Part shown: positions 44,519 to 56,715 of the stretch, piece by piece
Layout: every line of letters begins with the position of its first letter
Position numbering within the stretch: the stretch's first letter is position 1
NCBI GenBank assembly: GCA_020002185.1
Contig: CM034533.1
Span: forward strand, 70,574,557 to 70,638,556
DNA: 64,000 nt
Direction of reading: 5' to 3'
DNA from: Paraescarpia echinospica
Lineage: Eukaryota > Annelida > Polychaeta > Sabellida > Siboglinidae
The notes under the pieces: generated by a model
The model's database searches: none
What the model saw: only the letters and a program-made list of their open reading frames with translations
What the model was told of the DNA's origin: nothing
Translations under genes and position numbers: made by a program

Positions 44519-47500
44519 GCGATATTGAAAAGATAGGTTTTGAGGTGACGACGAAATGTAACAATATTTTCTGCTGATTTAACATTAACGGGAAGCGAAT
44601 TCTATATAGTTGGCGCGGCAACTGAAAAATCTCGAGTTCCAGCCTTTGTCTTAACTCTGGGAACAGATAGCAACTTCGAACTAGACGACCGAAGTTGTCT
44701 GGGTTGCCTAGCTGATGTGAGCATCGAGTGTAAATAACTAGGTTGTTTGGATGAAAGGGCTTAGTAGGTGATTGTGCAGATCTTAAACATAATGCGATAT
44801 CGCACGGGGAGCCAATGCAGTGATTTTAGAAGTGGCACTGAGCGGGAGAATCGAGGAGATTGTGTGACTACCCTTGCTAAAAAAAATTGGACGCGTTGTA
44901 GTTTTGCAATATCCTTGATAGCAATATTGTGAAGGAGGGTATTGCAATAATCTAATCTGCTGCTAACAAGAGCTGTTGCGATAGTCTTAGCGACAGAAAG
45001 CGACATATGTCGGCGAATGCGGCGAAGATCACGGATATGATGAAAACAGCAACGGCACGTTTGGGATATGTGTTGTTTGAAATTGAAGTCGCAATCAAAG
45101 GTCACTCCTAGATTCCCTACTGATGCTGCTGGTGTAATATTTTGACTCAGGATGCATGTTAGAAAAAAGTCATTAAGTTTACCTCGCTGCATTGGAGTAC
45201 CAATGATGAGGAATTCAGTTTTGTCTGCATTTAACTTTAATTTGCTATCGGTCATCCATGATAAAACATCTTGGAGACAATCGTTGAGTCGGTTTAGAGA
45301 GTGACTTGTATCGGGCGTGGCCAAGGAAATTTAGATCTGTGTGGCATCTGCATAAAGGTGATGATCCAAGTTATGACTTTGGATTACAGAGCTGAGTGGC
45401 TTAGTGTAGAGAGTGAAAAGCAAAGGCCCAAGAACGGAACCCTGGGGAATGCCACGTGAAGTGGGGAGTGAGGTTGAAAAGTAATTATCTATCTTTATAC
45501 ATTGATGTCTATTGGTTAGATATGAAGAAAACCAGGTCAGAGCTGAGCCAGATATGCCATACCACATTGATAAACGTTTGACAAGAGTGTTGTGATCAAT
45601 GGTATCAAAGGCGGCAGACAGATCAAGCAAGGTAAGTGCAGTTACTTTGCCTTTATCAATGTTTAATATAACATCATTGTGTACTTTTAGGAGAGCAGTC
45701 TCTGTAGAATGAAATTGTCTGTATGCTGATTGGAGCACACTGGATAAATAAGTTGAGCTGATATGACACCTTAGACGGCTTGCTACGACTTTCTCAAGTA
45801 TCTTAGAAATAAAGCTAAGATTAGAAATTGGCCTATTATTTTTGAAATCATCTTTTGGCAGAGAAGTCTTCTTGAGAACAGGATTTACCTGTGCGTGTTT
45901 AAAATCATCTGGGAATTTACCCGAACTCGGTGATAAATTTATGATATTCGTTATTGTACCAAGTAAAGAGTCAAGACATGCTTTTAGTAGTATGGTTAAT
46001 AATGGATCGAGATCGCATGACTTATTTGGGGAGGTCATTATTATTTTCCTCACTTCATCAACTCTGGCTGGCTCAAACAATACAAGTGGAGAATTTACTT
46101 GTGGGGAGTCCACATTTACAGTACTTAAATACTTAAAGTATGACATGGAAAAGCAGAACGTATAAGACTTATTTTATCTTTGAAATTACTAGAAAACGAG
46201 TCACACAGAGATTTGACTGACACATGACTAGGTAGAAATGGAGGCAACCGTCTGTGTAAAATATGATTTAGACAGTTCCATAGCTGACGTGGGTTATCAG
46301 AGTTACTCGAGACCATGTTTGTGTAATAATTTGATTTAGATTTGGCCATTTGTCTGTTGCAGTAGTGACACTGTTTAGAATATCGTGATCTGTCCAAAGG
46401 CGAGCGTGATTTCGCCATACACGTTCAAGATAGCGCCGGCGCTTTTTAGATTGTAGAATTTCAGGAGTCATCCATGGAGCATGTGGCTTTTGAGACACAG
46501 ATTTAGATCTCAGGGGTGCGTGTTTATTAAGCAAATCTTTGATTACTTGACAGTACTGTCGACACAGATCTGACAGATGTTCTTTGGGGTTACTGATGAG
46601 GTCGGATTTAAGGATGTCTGTCTTTAATGTAGCAATGTCATTCTTATGGATCGGTCGGTAAAACACATTGTGTTTGGACTCTACGGGAATTCTAGGAACT
46701 TTGAGATCAGCAATGACAGTGTGGTGGTCTGATAAACCATCTGAAACAGTAGGTGTCTGAATATTGTTACAATCTGAACGGGTGATTAAGAGATCGAGCC
46801 AGTGGCCATGTATGTGTGTTGAGAAGGTAACATGTTGTTTCATGTCAAAGGATGCCAGAATGTCATTAAATGTACTTGTTGTTGATGAAGGTGTGTCCAG
46901 ATGAAGATTAATATCACCGAGTATATAAAATTCTGAATAAATAGTTGCCAGATTTTCAAGTAGATCCTGGAATTCTTCAAAGAAATGGGCAGGGTGTCTT
47001 GGAGGGCGATAAATGCACACAAAATAAACAGAGAAAGATAAATCGGAAATTTCGGCACAGACGGCCTCAAAGCTGGAGTAATCAGGGTTTTAATGCAAAT
47101 TAACTTTGAACTGTTTTGAGACGAGAAATCCAACACCACCACCTCGCCCAACTGAACGTGGGCGATGATGGAAGGTGAAACTGGAAGGAGAAATGTCAGC
47201 AATGCATGCAGCTGTGTCATGTGGTCTGAGCCTGGTCTCAGTGACTGCAAGGATGTCTATTGTCTTGGAAGTTAATAAATCGGTAAGCGAGGCTGTTTTG
47301 TCTCGAATAAATCGAACGTTAGTGGTGGCTACTCGAATATTGCGCCTGATACCAGGTCCAGGATTAAGACTTACACCTCCTGCTAATAGTAAAATAATTG
47401 CCAATTTAAACGTTGGCTTAGAGCGGAGGATTGGCAGTAACTTTCTATTAAAGCAAAGATTAAGGCATGGCAAACTGTGAAGATGTGACAAGGAATTTTG

Positions 47501-47638
47501 TGTTCTCATGTACTGAGAAACTGTTAAAATGACAGCCGACCGTTGGGGACTAAGTGGCTGGCACAGCGTAAAATCGTGACCTCTCGAAGCAGCAGAACAA
47601 GATAAAAATAAAACACACAATAAAAATGTTTGTGACAT
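44519..47638 (-). pseudogene. L2-like ORF2: endonuclease and reverse transcriptase, broken
   Basis: The first frame (47638-47090) runs through NPGPG and the endonuclease start (VATTNVRFIRDKTASL, LAVTETRL, GRGGGVGFLV), then hits a stop. It reopens in phase: CIYRPPRHPAHFF, YILGDINLHLD, VSDGLSDHHTVIADL (catalytic His). Frame changes occur near 46425 and 46140. RT: FKNNRPISNLSFISKILEKV, LLDLSAAFDTIDHN, GIPQGSVLGPLLF and YADATQI. The YADD box is YADA, and a stop follows two residues later (45331-45333). The rest continues in the same frame to 44761, with later parts out of frame. It cannot make an active enzyme. Confidence 0.85.
47351..47383 (-). other. 2A-like oligopeptide motif upstream of endonuclease
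   Basis: The minus strand codes LAGGVSLNPGPG just before the endonuclease. NPG-P is the invariant core of 2A ribosome-skipping peptides. Such motifs have been reported at the ORF N-terminus of APE-type non-LTR elements of several marine invertebrates. Here the usual D-V/I-E-x before NPGP is G-V-S-L, so activity is doubtful. Confidence 0.55.
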
Positions 47639-48539
47639 TGTCTTGGTGACAGTGTACTTTCCTCAAAATGGTGAAGAATACAATTATAATGTCTCATAAA
47701 AATGGGCCAAGTGGCCCTGAAGTCCTTTGGACTAATACGTCTATATGTGACCCCGGCTGACCAAATGAGTGATAAGTCGGAAAAATTGTAACATTGTTTT
47801 CATATATCATTGTAAAGGTTTGGTAGGGTGCTTTACACGGTTTCAAAAATTATGACTACTACAAAAATTGGCAAAGTTATGGAGCATTGAACATGGTAGG
47901 GATCAAAAAGTGAAAATGAAGAAAACGGCTGTTGAAGTTTTACATTATATATGCAAATGGATTGCATGGAAATATTACATGCACAACATTCAAATGTGGC
48001 ACGCAGTATGTAATATGTATGTTATGTTGCAATGATACACTGGAAGTACAAATGTACTGCTACAAAGACTTATCAAGTTATGCCAGATTATATATTCATG
48101 TGTAAAACTAAGAGGACAGATTATTTGAGAGCAAAAGGTAGACTCACTGTTTGACATAGTTTAAAACCTACAGGCTACTGTCCAGTTTAACAAGGGGTCT
48201 AGTGGCTTAATGCTGTTTGTTGACACAAGCTACTGCCAGTGACCAATTACACATTAGTCACAGTTTCCATCAAACAATAGCAGGCAGAGAATCTTAGCTC
48301 CACAGCTGGGTGTAATACACAACCAGAGTCACCACTGATTCATGGTCAAGTAGATTAGCTCAATGCACCAACTAAGGCAATACACAACACTGTGAGTGAC
48401 AGTGTCCAGAGTGAGGCCTAAGCAGTGTCCTCATTGCTGAATAGATCAATTAAACCTGCCAAGTGGGTGACATTCTGCACAAATGTTCATTAATCCTTAG
48501 TGATTGTTCAGAACACCAGACTGACCACACACCTAAACA

Positions 48540-49020
48540 AAGAGAATGTAATAGGCGAAGAACAGGCAGTGTTCAAATAGGGGTATTGGTTGAATTGTAT
48601 TTGTCTCGACGCAAAAGGCTATATTGTGTCTTCATCGATTATAAGAAAGCATTTGATTTAGTAGACCGGTCCTCCCTGTGGTCTAAGATAATTTCATGCG
48701 GTATTAATGGTATTGTGTTGAAATTTGTATACAACATGTACAAAAATGCTAAATCATGTATAAATCAGGGCCAGGCCGCGTCAGCCTTCTTCTCATGTGT
48801 AGAGGTATGGCAAGGAGAAAACTTGTGTCCTTTGTTATTTGCTATTTACCTGAATCATTTTGAACACTGTTAGTCACAATTATAACGGACTTGACATGGC
48901 AGCTGGTGAAATTTACAACAACCTTAGTGATGATGATGTAGAAAATGTATATTCTACTATATGCTGATGACACTAGAATGATTAAATCAAATACAGATTT
49001 CTTGCTTGTGTATAGCGGAA
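48540..49020 (+). mobile_element. RT fragment of another non-LTR retrotransposon
   Basis: The frame to 48873 reads CVFIDYKKAFDLVDRSSLW, INGIVLKFVYNMYKNAKSC, then QGENLCPLLFAIYLN. After a frame loss, YYMLMTL/LLYADDTRM at about 48951-48975 is the catalytic box. The KKAFD and QGENL(S)PLLF wording differs from the CR1 and L2 copies, so this is a third non-LTR lineage. It probably shares that lineage with the C-terminal piece at 53690-54600. Flanks are unresolved. Confidence 0.75.
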
Positions 49021-49539
49021 CTATGTCAACTCTTCTAATGGTTGACATTTGGTTGTTTCAGGTGTCAACTATATTGTGAATCTGTAATTATTAGTCTATA
49101 TTGATACAATTGATTTACACAGTACCATGTCTACACAAGGCATGGCAAGCATAAACAGAACAGTAGAATGCATTTGCTATCAATAAAATGTAGGATATTT
49201 CACTCTATAGTTGTCCAGAATATTAATTTTCTATGTTTGTCACCTACAAGTGACAGAATATTAATTTTCTATGTTTGTCACCTACAGGTTTCTACAGACA
49301 ATACATCTTTAACCAATAGACACCACAGTCACACCATTTTATAATAATTAAATGAACATCAAAATAAACACAACTTGCAATTATAAAAAATCAATAGTTT
49401 TGAAGATAAAAAGTGTTAGGCAACTGTTCAGTCTAACAGGGGTCAAGTGTGTCTACTCTGCCTGGGCGCAGTAGCACTAGGCAGCAGAGTTTAGTCATGG
49501 TGTTGAATTTGTGGCACATTAAAAAAATTTACTGTTGCG

Positions 49540-49960
49540 GGTGGTCTCAAGGGCCCTTCTCAAAACCACATCATTAGATAATGTAAAACTTTTGCACTTT
49601 GGGGGCCCCTTAGAATGATTCAATCAAATACAGATTTCTTATATATAGTGGCAGCACCCTAAGATACATCTATGCAAAATTAGAAGAAAAAAAGTTGCTG
49701 AACAGTTTTTGAAAAAATAGGCCAAATGTTACATTTTTACCAGTTTTGGGGTCCTTGGAGGCCCTAGGAGCCCTTAAAATGATTCAATCATATACAGATT
49801 TCTCGTGCATAGTGGCAGTGCCCTAAGATATGTCTATGCAAAATTAGAGAAAAAGTTGCTGAACGGATTCTGAGATACGGCAGCTAACGGCGGATGGCGG
49901 AGACGGCGGACGCAGTGATGGCAATAGTTCCTTGGACCTTCGGCCAAAGGACTAAAAATA
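49540..49960 (+). mobile_element. Repeat with internal 88-base duplication
   Basis: ATGATTCAATCAAATACAGA...CAAAATTAGAAGAAAAAAAG (49615-49691) is repeated at 49780-49858, and its first part also occurs at 48976-49005. The segment ends in GCGGATGGCGGAGACGGCGG, CAATAGTTCCTTGGACC and TTCGGCCAAAGGAC. I have seen this kind of end in dispersed repeats of marine invertebrates. GTCCTTTGGAC near 47719 may belong to the other border. Confidence 0.45.
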
Positions 49961-50303
49961 AATAATTGAAAATAATAAAATATTTTAAAACTGTATTTTT
50001 GTGCTAAAAATAATGTAAATTTCTAGGTTATTAAAGCGTGGGTTGGCGATAATCATTGGCAGTATTTACAGGTCGTATGATTGTTCGCGCTCAGCAGGCC
50101 TGTGGCTGTGCAAAGTAACAAGACGTTTAGTGCCCGTGCAACAAAAGTCAGAGGTCTTCACCCCCTGGGCGATTCTGGGTATAAAAGAACGTCTTGTTGA
50201 AAAGGCCTGTTAGTATATAGTTTATAAGGGGACTGCCCCTGCCTTAGTATGTTGTGTACGTAAGCCTGCTAGCGCGAAAATCAAATCGACCTGTATTATC
50301 GCC

Positions 50304-50499
50304 CAAATAATTTAAAGGGAATAAAAACATCTATGGCTTGAATTCATGTTATATTACATCCTGCTATCTATTTCCATGTCCACCAAGCCAAAAACAATCA
50401 AAAAAATCAATGAATTAGAAATTCCACATTTAATGCTGTAAATCCGGACATTTTCGAATATGCATATTTTTGGCGCGCTTTTCGGGATGCCGAGATGTG
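50304..50499 (+). repeat. Outer flank shared with the copy at 52860
   Basis: TTAAAGGGAATAAAAACA and AATGAATTAGAAATTCCACA, then TTTTGGCGCGCTTTTC, recur at 52857-52983. This part is outside the inverted repeat, so the dispersed unit is longer than the foldback arm. Confidence 0.7.
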
Positions 50500-50934
50500 A
50501 CGTCACTTATGACCCACACTCACATCAGGCCGACCCTTTCCATGCATTCAGAGCATGTTTACAAGTATAGCTTTTGGGTCGAAACGAGCGTCAGAATGAG
50601 TTATTGTGCAATATTCTGATGAAATACAAACACCAGTCTTCATAGAGGAACAAGCAGTTATCTTACCGTTCCACATGAATCGAATTTTATTCAAAACGAT
50701 GAATGCGAATGTGCCTAAAAGTCGACTAGGTTTCGCCGAGCTTGGGCTCGTTTTCAGAATAATTACATCGAATGCAACCGACGAGAGATAATCTACACCA
50801 ATAAACATACATAGCAAACATATATCGTATCCAGCTACAGAAAATAACGTGTATAATCTCATAATATCGGTAGAATATCGATGTATGAAGGAGGAATTGT
50901 ATCATAACAACTTAAATCAGTGAGTGAATTTATG

Positions 50935-51024
50935 TTGGCCTTGCTAGCTCAGTTAGTAAAGGCGTTGGTTTCATAACATTTATTTTGCAATCGGGTGACG
51001 CCGGTTCAAATCCCACACGAAACC
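50935..51024 (+). other. tRNA-like sequence, left arm
   Basis: A-box-like TAGCTCAGTTAGTAAAGG and B box GGTTCAAATCC are 53 bases apart, with GTTGGTTTCATAAC where an anticodon arm would be and a long stretch before the T arm. The acceptor and T stems do not pair well, so it is a tRNA relic or Pol III promoter, not a working tRNA gene. Confidence 0.6.
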
Positions 51025-51395
51025 GTTGATTTTTTACACTTTTTTTGGTTTATGTTTTCGCGAAGTAATATAAACCAAATCATTTTTATACTATGATGCA
51101 CTGTTTGTAAATATTTTTGTAGTAATTATTTATTCGCCACAAAAATGAAAATATGGTAATTATATATAACGCGATGTTTCTAAATGTTATTTATTCAGAC
51201 AGATCACCATTTGTTTTCACATATATAATTACAATATGTTACCGTACAATATATATACAATTAATAAATTTCATTTTTTGTGGCGAATAAATAATTACTA
51301 CCAACATATTTATAAACAGTGCATCATAGTATAAAATGATTTGGTTGATATTACTTCGTGAAAACATAAACCAAAAAAGTGTAAAAAAAATCAAT

Positions 51396-51487
51396 GGTTT
51401 GGTGCGGGGTTTGAACCGGCGTCGCCCGATTGCAAAATAAACGCTAAGGAACCAACGCCTTTATCAACCGAACTAACAGGACCAATA
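51396..51487 (-). other. tRNA-like sequence, right arm
   Basis: The mirrored counterpart reads TAGTTCGGTTGATAAAGG, then GTTGGTTCCTTAGCG, and a B box GGTTCAAACCC. The T stem (GCCGG/CCCGC) pairs better here than in the left arm. Confidence 0.6.
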
Positions 51488-52404
51488 GAAATTCACTGAC
51501 TGATTTAAGTTATGATAAATTGAACAACTCCTCCTTCATACATCGATATTCTAGTGATATTATGAGATTATACATGTTACTTTCTGTAGCTGGATACGAT
51601 ATATGTTTGCTATGTATGTTTATTGGTGTAGATTATCTCTCATTGGTTGCATTCGATATAATTATTCTGAAAACGATCCCAAGCTCGGCGAAACCTAATC
51701 GACTTGTAAGCACATTCGCATTCATTGTTTTGAATAAAATTCGATTTATGTGGAACGGAAAGATAACTGCTTGTTCCTCTATGATGACTAGTGTTTGCAT
51801 TTCATCGGAATATTGCACAATAACTCATTCTGACGCTCGTTTCGACCCAAAAGCTATACTTGTAAACATTCTCTGAATGCATGGGAAGGGTCGGCCTGAT
51901 GCGAGTGTGGGTCATAAGTGACGTCCCGATACCACGTGATCGCCTAGCTCATTAAATTTTATTTTCCGCGGGAATCGCTGCACAGACGGGTTTAAAATCG
52001 AATTTATGCTACAAATGTATTTTTCTGTATTTTTTTAGTGTTGTCAAATGTTACATACAAGGTTAAACTGTGTGTACACATGGAAAAAGGATTTTAGCTA
52101 ATGCCTTATTTTTATTTCCTTTAAGTACAATATTTAACAGCGTTGGTGGTGACAATTTATAAAATGTTTGTTTATGCAAACAGTGCAATACGTTGACACT
52201 AATTCTACACTAGTGTCACAGACAAAATTAAACGTTAAATTGCAAAAATGATTTTGAATCACGCAGTGACAAAATAAACAAGTACTACCTTACGCCACCT
52301 AGAGACCAACCAGGTATGGTTCTGTACAGTATGCTACTACTGGACCAGTACCGGACCAGGACCTGTACCGTTTCTATTTACTGGGCCAATAAATATGTTT
52401 GTAC

Positions 52405-52859
52405 AACACAGTAGTTAGGCCTCATTTAGAATATTGTATACAAGCGTGGAGACCATATCGCAGGAAGGACATATAGATATGTTAGAATGAGCACAGAGGA
52501 GAGCGACTAAATTGATACCAAAACTTAGATCAGATAGAAGTGTTTAAAATATTGAATGGTTATAAAAATACTGATATAAATGTGTGTTTTTTTCAGTTAA
52601 GAAAGATAGAAGGACTAGAGGACATGAAGTTACATTAGTAAAGGAGCAGTGTAGATTAGACATAAGAAAGTTATCATTTTCACAAAGGACTGTAAATAAA
52701 TGGAATAGATTACCTGCTGATCGTGTGGATGCTAGTAGCGTGAATATGTCCAAACATTAAATCGACACATACCTCAGAAGGGCGGGATACACGTAGATAA
52801 AAGGGTTGGACTCTCGATAAGCCAAAGTGCTTCCTTGTGCACCTTCCATCTAGAGTTAA
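52405..52859 (+). mobile_element. 3' fragment of a CR1 element, plus strand
   Basis: GTAGTTAGGCCTCATTTAGAATATTGTATACAAGCGTGGAG and the block ending CCATCTAGAGTTAAA match the 3' 500 bases of the CR1 at 7440, with an internal deletion near 52530. It ends exactly where the foldback-arm repeat (52860 on) begins. Confidence 0.85.
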
Positions 52860-53213
52860 AGGGAATAAAAACACACATTGCTTTAATTCATATTATATTA
52901 CATTCAATGAATTAGAAATTCCACATGTTATGCTGTCCAGCCGGACATTTTGTGCATATTTTGGCGCGCTTTTCAGGATGCCGAGATGTGACGACACATA
53001 TGACCCATACTCGCATCAGGCCGACCCTTTCTATGCATTCAGAGCATGTTTACAAGGATAGCTTTTGGGTCGAAACGAGCGTCAAAATGAGTTATTGTGC
53101 GATATGCCGATGTAATACAAACACTAGTCATCATAGAGGAACAAGCAGTTATCTTTCGATTCCACGTGAATCCAGTTTTATTCAAGACAATGAATGCGAA
53201 TGGGCCTACAAGT
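52860..53213 (+). mobile_element. Solo arm of the foldback family
   Basis: This follows 50307-50720 block by block (GGGAATAAAAAC, TTGGCGCGCTTTT, GGCCGACCCTTTC, GCTTTTGGGTCGAAACGAGC) and stops inside the arm at AATGGGCCTACAAGTC. The tRNA-like part is missing. Confidence 0.85.
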
Positions 53214-53513
53214 CATATTAAATTCACAATCAAATCATTTGACATGTGATTAAGAAGGTACAATTGTTGGGCTCGCACGTGATGCCTAGAATGATCACAG
53301 GTATTTGAATGAATGCATAATATAAATACACAGTATAAGCTAGTCCTCGCGGACTCTCATTACAGTAATCTGTTACAACACACACATATATTTATATATA
53401 TGTTAATACTTCAAGGGTAATAATACCTCACTTCAAAACCACAGATAACTACTAATCACAATCCAGCAAATAATAGATACGTTCAATCAGAAAATAGACA
53501 TTTACACTGGGCT

Positions 53514-53660
53514 AGGAAGGGAGGGGGAAGGAGGGAGGGAGGGAGGGAGGGAGGGAGGGAGGGAAGGAAGGAGGGAGGGAGGGAGGGACGGAGGGACGGA
53601 GGGACGGAGGGACGGAGGGAGGGAGGGAGGGAGGGAGGGAGGAAGGGAGGGAGGGAAGGA
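53514..53660 (+). repeat. (GGGA)n microsatellite with GGGAC variants
   Basis: GGGA units with an inner run of GGGACGGA. Its minus-strand frame is a Pro-Ser artefact. Confidence 0.97.
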
Positions 53661-53689
53661 TCACACTATGTACATTAAACAACTGGTTT

Positions 53690-54600
53690 ATTTTCAAAGT
53701 ATTAGGTCTCATTCTTAAGTATTTCATTATGTATTTTGATCGTTCTGCTACTAGTGATGGACATACAAGTACATAATGATATACATTACCTTGGTCTCTA
53801 TTGTTGCACAAACTACCTACACAGCCTCTGAACATTTTCATGGATATACTGACCAACAGAAATATATAATTTGTGATTTCCACAACGAAATTTACATCAA
53901 TTGATTCAGTCAGATGGGCTCAAATAGATTAAATATTTCTCGAGCCCTACTTCATATTTAAATATTTTGTAATTTGAACACAACTTTTTTACATGAATTT
54001 CATTGTGCCATGTTTGTCTGTTGATGTCTTTCGTTTTAAGTTCTATGGTATGCTTCAACCATTTTATATTTACATTGCCATGATCATGCCTCATGTTAGA
54101 TAGTCCACATCCATCAATGATAATCTTGATTTTTTAAATCCATTTTGATTTAAAATTACCTGTGTCATGTAGGTTTTTCATTAGCCTAAACATAATATTA
54201 GACAGCTTGCTTTGTTTGCCTTCAGATAAGTGTAACCAAAAGTTTATAATTCACTTTTCAGTAATTGTTGTCACAATTTATCTGCCCACTACTCCATATA
54301 CCATAAAATTTGCGGTGTTCCTGTTAAGTTATAGTATACTTTTTAAGAATTTTCTATGGAATATTTCAATCTGATTTACATTGTTAAAACCCCATATTTC
54401 ACTACCATATAGCAGAATTGGCATTACAAGCTGGTCGAACAGTTCATACTGTATGTCTATCGGTAAATCTAGCTTTCTTGCTTTAGTTGTGAGGTTGAAC
54501 ATTGCACGCATAGCATGGTTAACTTGGTTTGTTATGGCTTTGTTAAACAGTCCATTATAGTTTGGGCTGGTACCCAAATAGATGTAGTTATCAGTTATTT
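53690..54600 (-). pseudogene. C-terminal part of a non-LTR RT, decayed
   Basis: The minus strand reads YIYLGTSPNYNGLFNKAI, ARKLDLPIDIQYELFDQL, VMPILLYGSEIWGFNN and EIFHRKFLKSIL; after stops, NIKWLKHTIELKTKDINRQT and DQGNVYHYVLVCPSLVAERS. This is the C-terminal domain of a reverse transcriptase, with a His/Cys motif at the end (HYVLVCP). It fits the lineage of the fragment at 48540. Several stops and frame changes show it is dead. Confidence 0.75.
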
Positions 54601-54616
54601 CTACAAAAAAAACTGA

Positions 54617-54672
54617 GAGAGAGAGAGAGAGAGACAGAAAGACAGACAGACAGAGAGAAAAAGAGACACACA
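54617..54672 (+). repeat. (GA)n/(ACAG)n microsatellite
   Basis: GAGAGA grading to ACAGACAGACAG and GACACACAGACACGGAC. Confidence 0.9.
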
Positions 54673-55216
54673 GACACGGACATACACCAACGCACATTGC
54701 CACACACTGCATCAGAACAAAACCAAACATACAATTCTTTGTTCTTGCTTCTGCCGTTTATGTGCTAATGTGTAGAGAAGAGCAAACTATTGCAAAAGGG
54801 AACATTTATTAAAAATAGTATAATTGCATAACATTTGGCAACAATGGGTAGAATTTGTGACACTAATATTATGTATTGATATGAATTGACCAATTTAAAA
54901 TTGCATTATGAGATCGTCCATAACTACACATTTCTAGTAAGGCAACATGTCCGATACATACATATAATTTATATAAGTTTATAATAAGTTATAAATGCAC
55001 CATTTAGTGACCAAAAGCACTGTCGGGTTGAGGAGGAGGGTGAAAGTAGATTTTATTTACAAAACACTTAAAATGGTCCATTTTTGGTAACACAACCTAA
55101 TTTTAAGCCAATCATTATATTTTTTGTAAATTAACTTTGTTGGTTCACGAATGGAGGGCGGTCTCCTCGTAATATACCTGGGAAAGAGCGGGGTGGAATA
55201 AGAAAGCGAGGAAGTG

Positions 55217-55237
55217 TGAGAGAGCGTGTGAGAGAGA

Positions 55238-55325
<88 letters not shown>

Positions 55326-55997
55326 GAGAAAGGAGAGAGAGAGACAAGACAGAGAAAGAGAAGAGAAAGGTGAGAGAGAGAAGAAACAAAGAAGAGACAG
55401 AGAAGAGAGAGAGAGAATGGAGGCAGAGAGATGAGAGAGAAGAGAGAGGATAGACAGAAGAGGGAGATATAAAAGAGAGAAGAGAGAGAAGAGAGGGAGA
55501 GAGAAGAGAGAGAGAAGAGAAATTAGAGAGAGAAGAGAGAGTAAAGAGAGTAGAGAGAGAGGAGAGAGAGAAGAGAGAGTAGTGAGAGACAGAGTGGAGA
55601 GAGAGGAGAGAAGAGACGAGAGAGTAGAGAGAGAGAAGAGAGAGAGAAAAGAAGAGAGAGAAGAGAGAGAGAAAAGAGAGAGAATAGATAGAAGAGAGGG
55701 AGAAGAGAGAGAGAGAAGAGAGATAAGAGAGAGTAGAGAAAGGAGAGATAGAGGAGAGAGAGGAGAGAGGAGAGAGCGGAGAGAGAGGAGAGAGAGGAGA
55801 GAGAGAAGAGAGAGTAGAGAGATAGAAGAGAGAGAGAGAGTTTAGAAAGAGAGGAGAGAGAAGAGAGAACGGAGAGATGAGAGAGAGACGATAGAGTGAT
55901 GATACAGAGAAAAGAGAGAGAAGAGAGAGAAAAGAGAAAGGAGAGAAAAGAGAGATAACAGAGAGAGAAGAGAGATTAGAGAGAGATGAGAGAGATC

Positions 55998-56028
<31 letters not shown>

Positions 56029-56338
56029 AGAGAAGAGAGATAAGATGATAAAGAAGATAGAGAGAAGAGAGAGAGAAGAGAAAGAAGAAAGAGAAGAGAG
56101 AGAAGAGAGAGAAGAGAAAGAAGAAAGAGAAGAGAGAGAAGTGAGAGAAGAGAGAGAAGAGAGAGAAGAGAGAGAAGAGAGAGAAGAGAGAGAGAGAGAA
56201 GAGAGAGAAGAGAGAGAAGAGAGTGAAGAGAGGTTAGAGAGAGGAGAGAGAGAGAAGAGATAGAAAAAGAGAGACAGAGAAGAGAGTGAGACCGAGACAC
56301 CGAGACAGACAGACAGAGAGGGAGAGAGGGGGGCAGGC
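55217..56338 (+). repeat. 1.1 kb (GA)n-rich purine tract
   Basis: A pure (GA)n core (55241-55322) is followed by about 1 kb of GAGA/AGAAGAGA variants with hardly any pyrimidine on the + strand. Such purine tracts can form triplex DNA. Glu-Arg and Ser-Leu frames across it are artefacts. Confidence 0.95.

Positions 56339-56715
<377 letters not shown>

Larger units (their letters stand above)
44364..47640 (-). mobile_element. L2-like (CR1 superfamily) non-LTR retrotransposon, decayed
   Basis: Read on the minus strand: a hydrophobic N-terminal region with a 2A-like motif, APE endonuclease, RT, and a C-terminus ending near 44520 (VAAPTI stop NSLPVNVKSAENI). A short 3' UTR and an ATT/TTA tract at 44366-44377 follow. 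LDLSAAFDTIDHN is typical of the L2/Rex1 side of the superfamily. The same tail occurs at 14492 and 32629. The 5' end is not defined. Confidence 0.85.
50500..51924. mobile_element. Large foldback element: 650-bp inverted arms, tRNA-like core
   Basis: The left arm (50500-51151) matches the reverse complement of the right arm (51267-51924) along its length, with a spacer of about 115 AT-rich bases. Landmarks: TGACGTCACTTATGACCC at the outer end, GCTTTTGGGTCGAAACGAGC, ATCGATATTCT..., and TTCGCCACAAAAA(T)GAAA at the inner end. Each arm has one tRNA-like segment. A third, single arm is at 52860-53213. No transposase is present, and mirrored frames in the arms are not genes. The arms differ by scattered substitutions. 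Confidence 0.88.

Noticed and set aside
50935..51024. Functional tRNA-Met gene
   Set aside because: A and B boxes are present and CAT lies in a loop-like position, but acceptor and T stems do not pair and the variable region is too long.
50548..51876. Pair of similar 104 and 118 codon frames as duplicated genes
   Set aside because: They are mirror copies inside the arms of the foldback element; no start context, splice site or domain.
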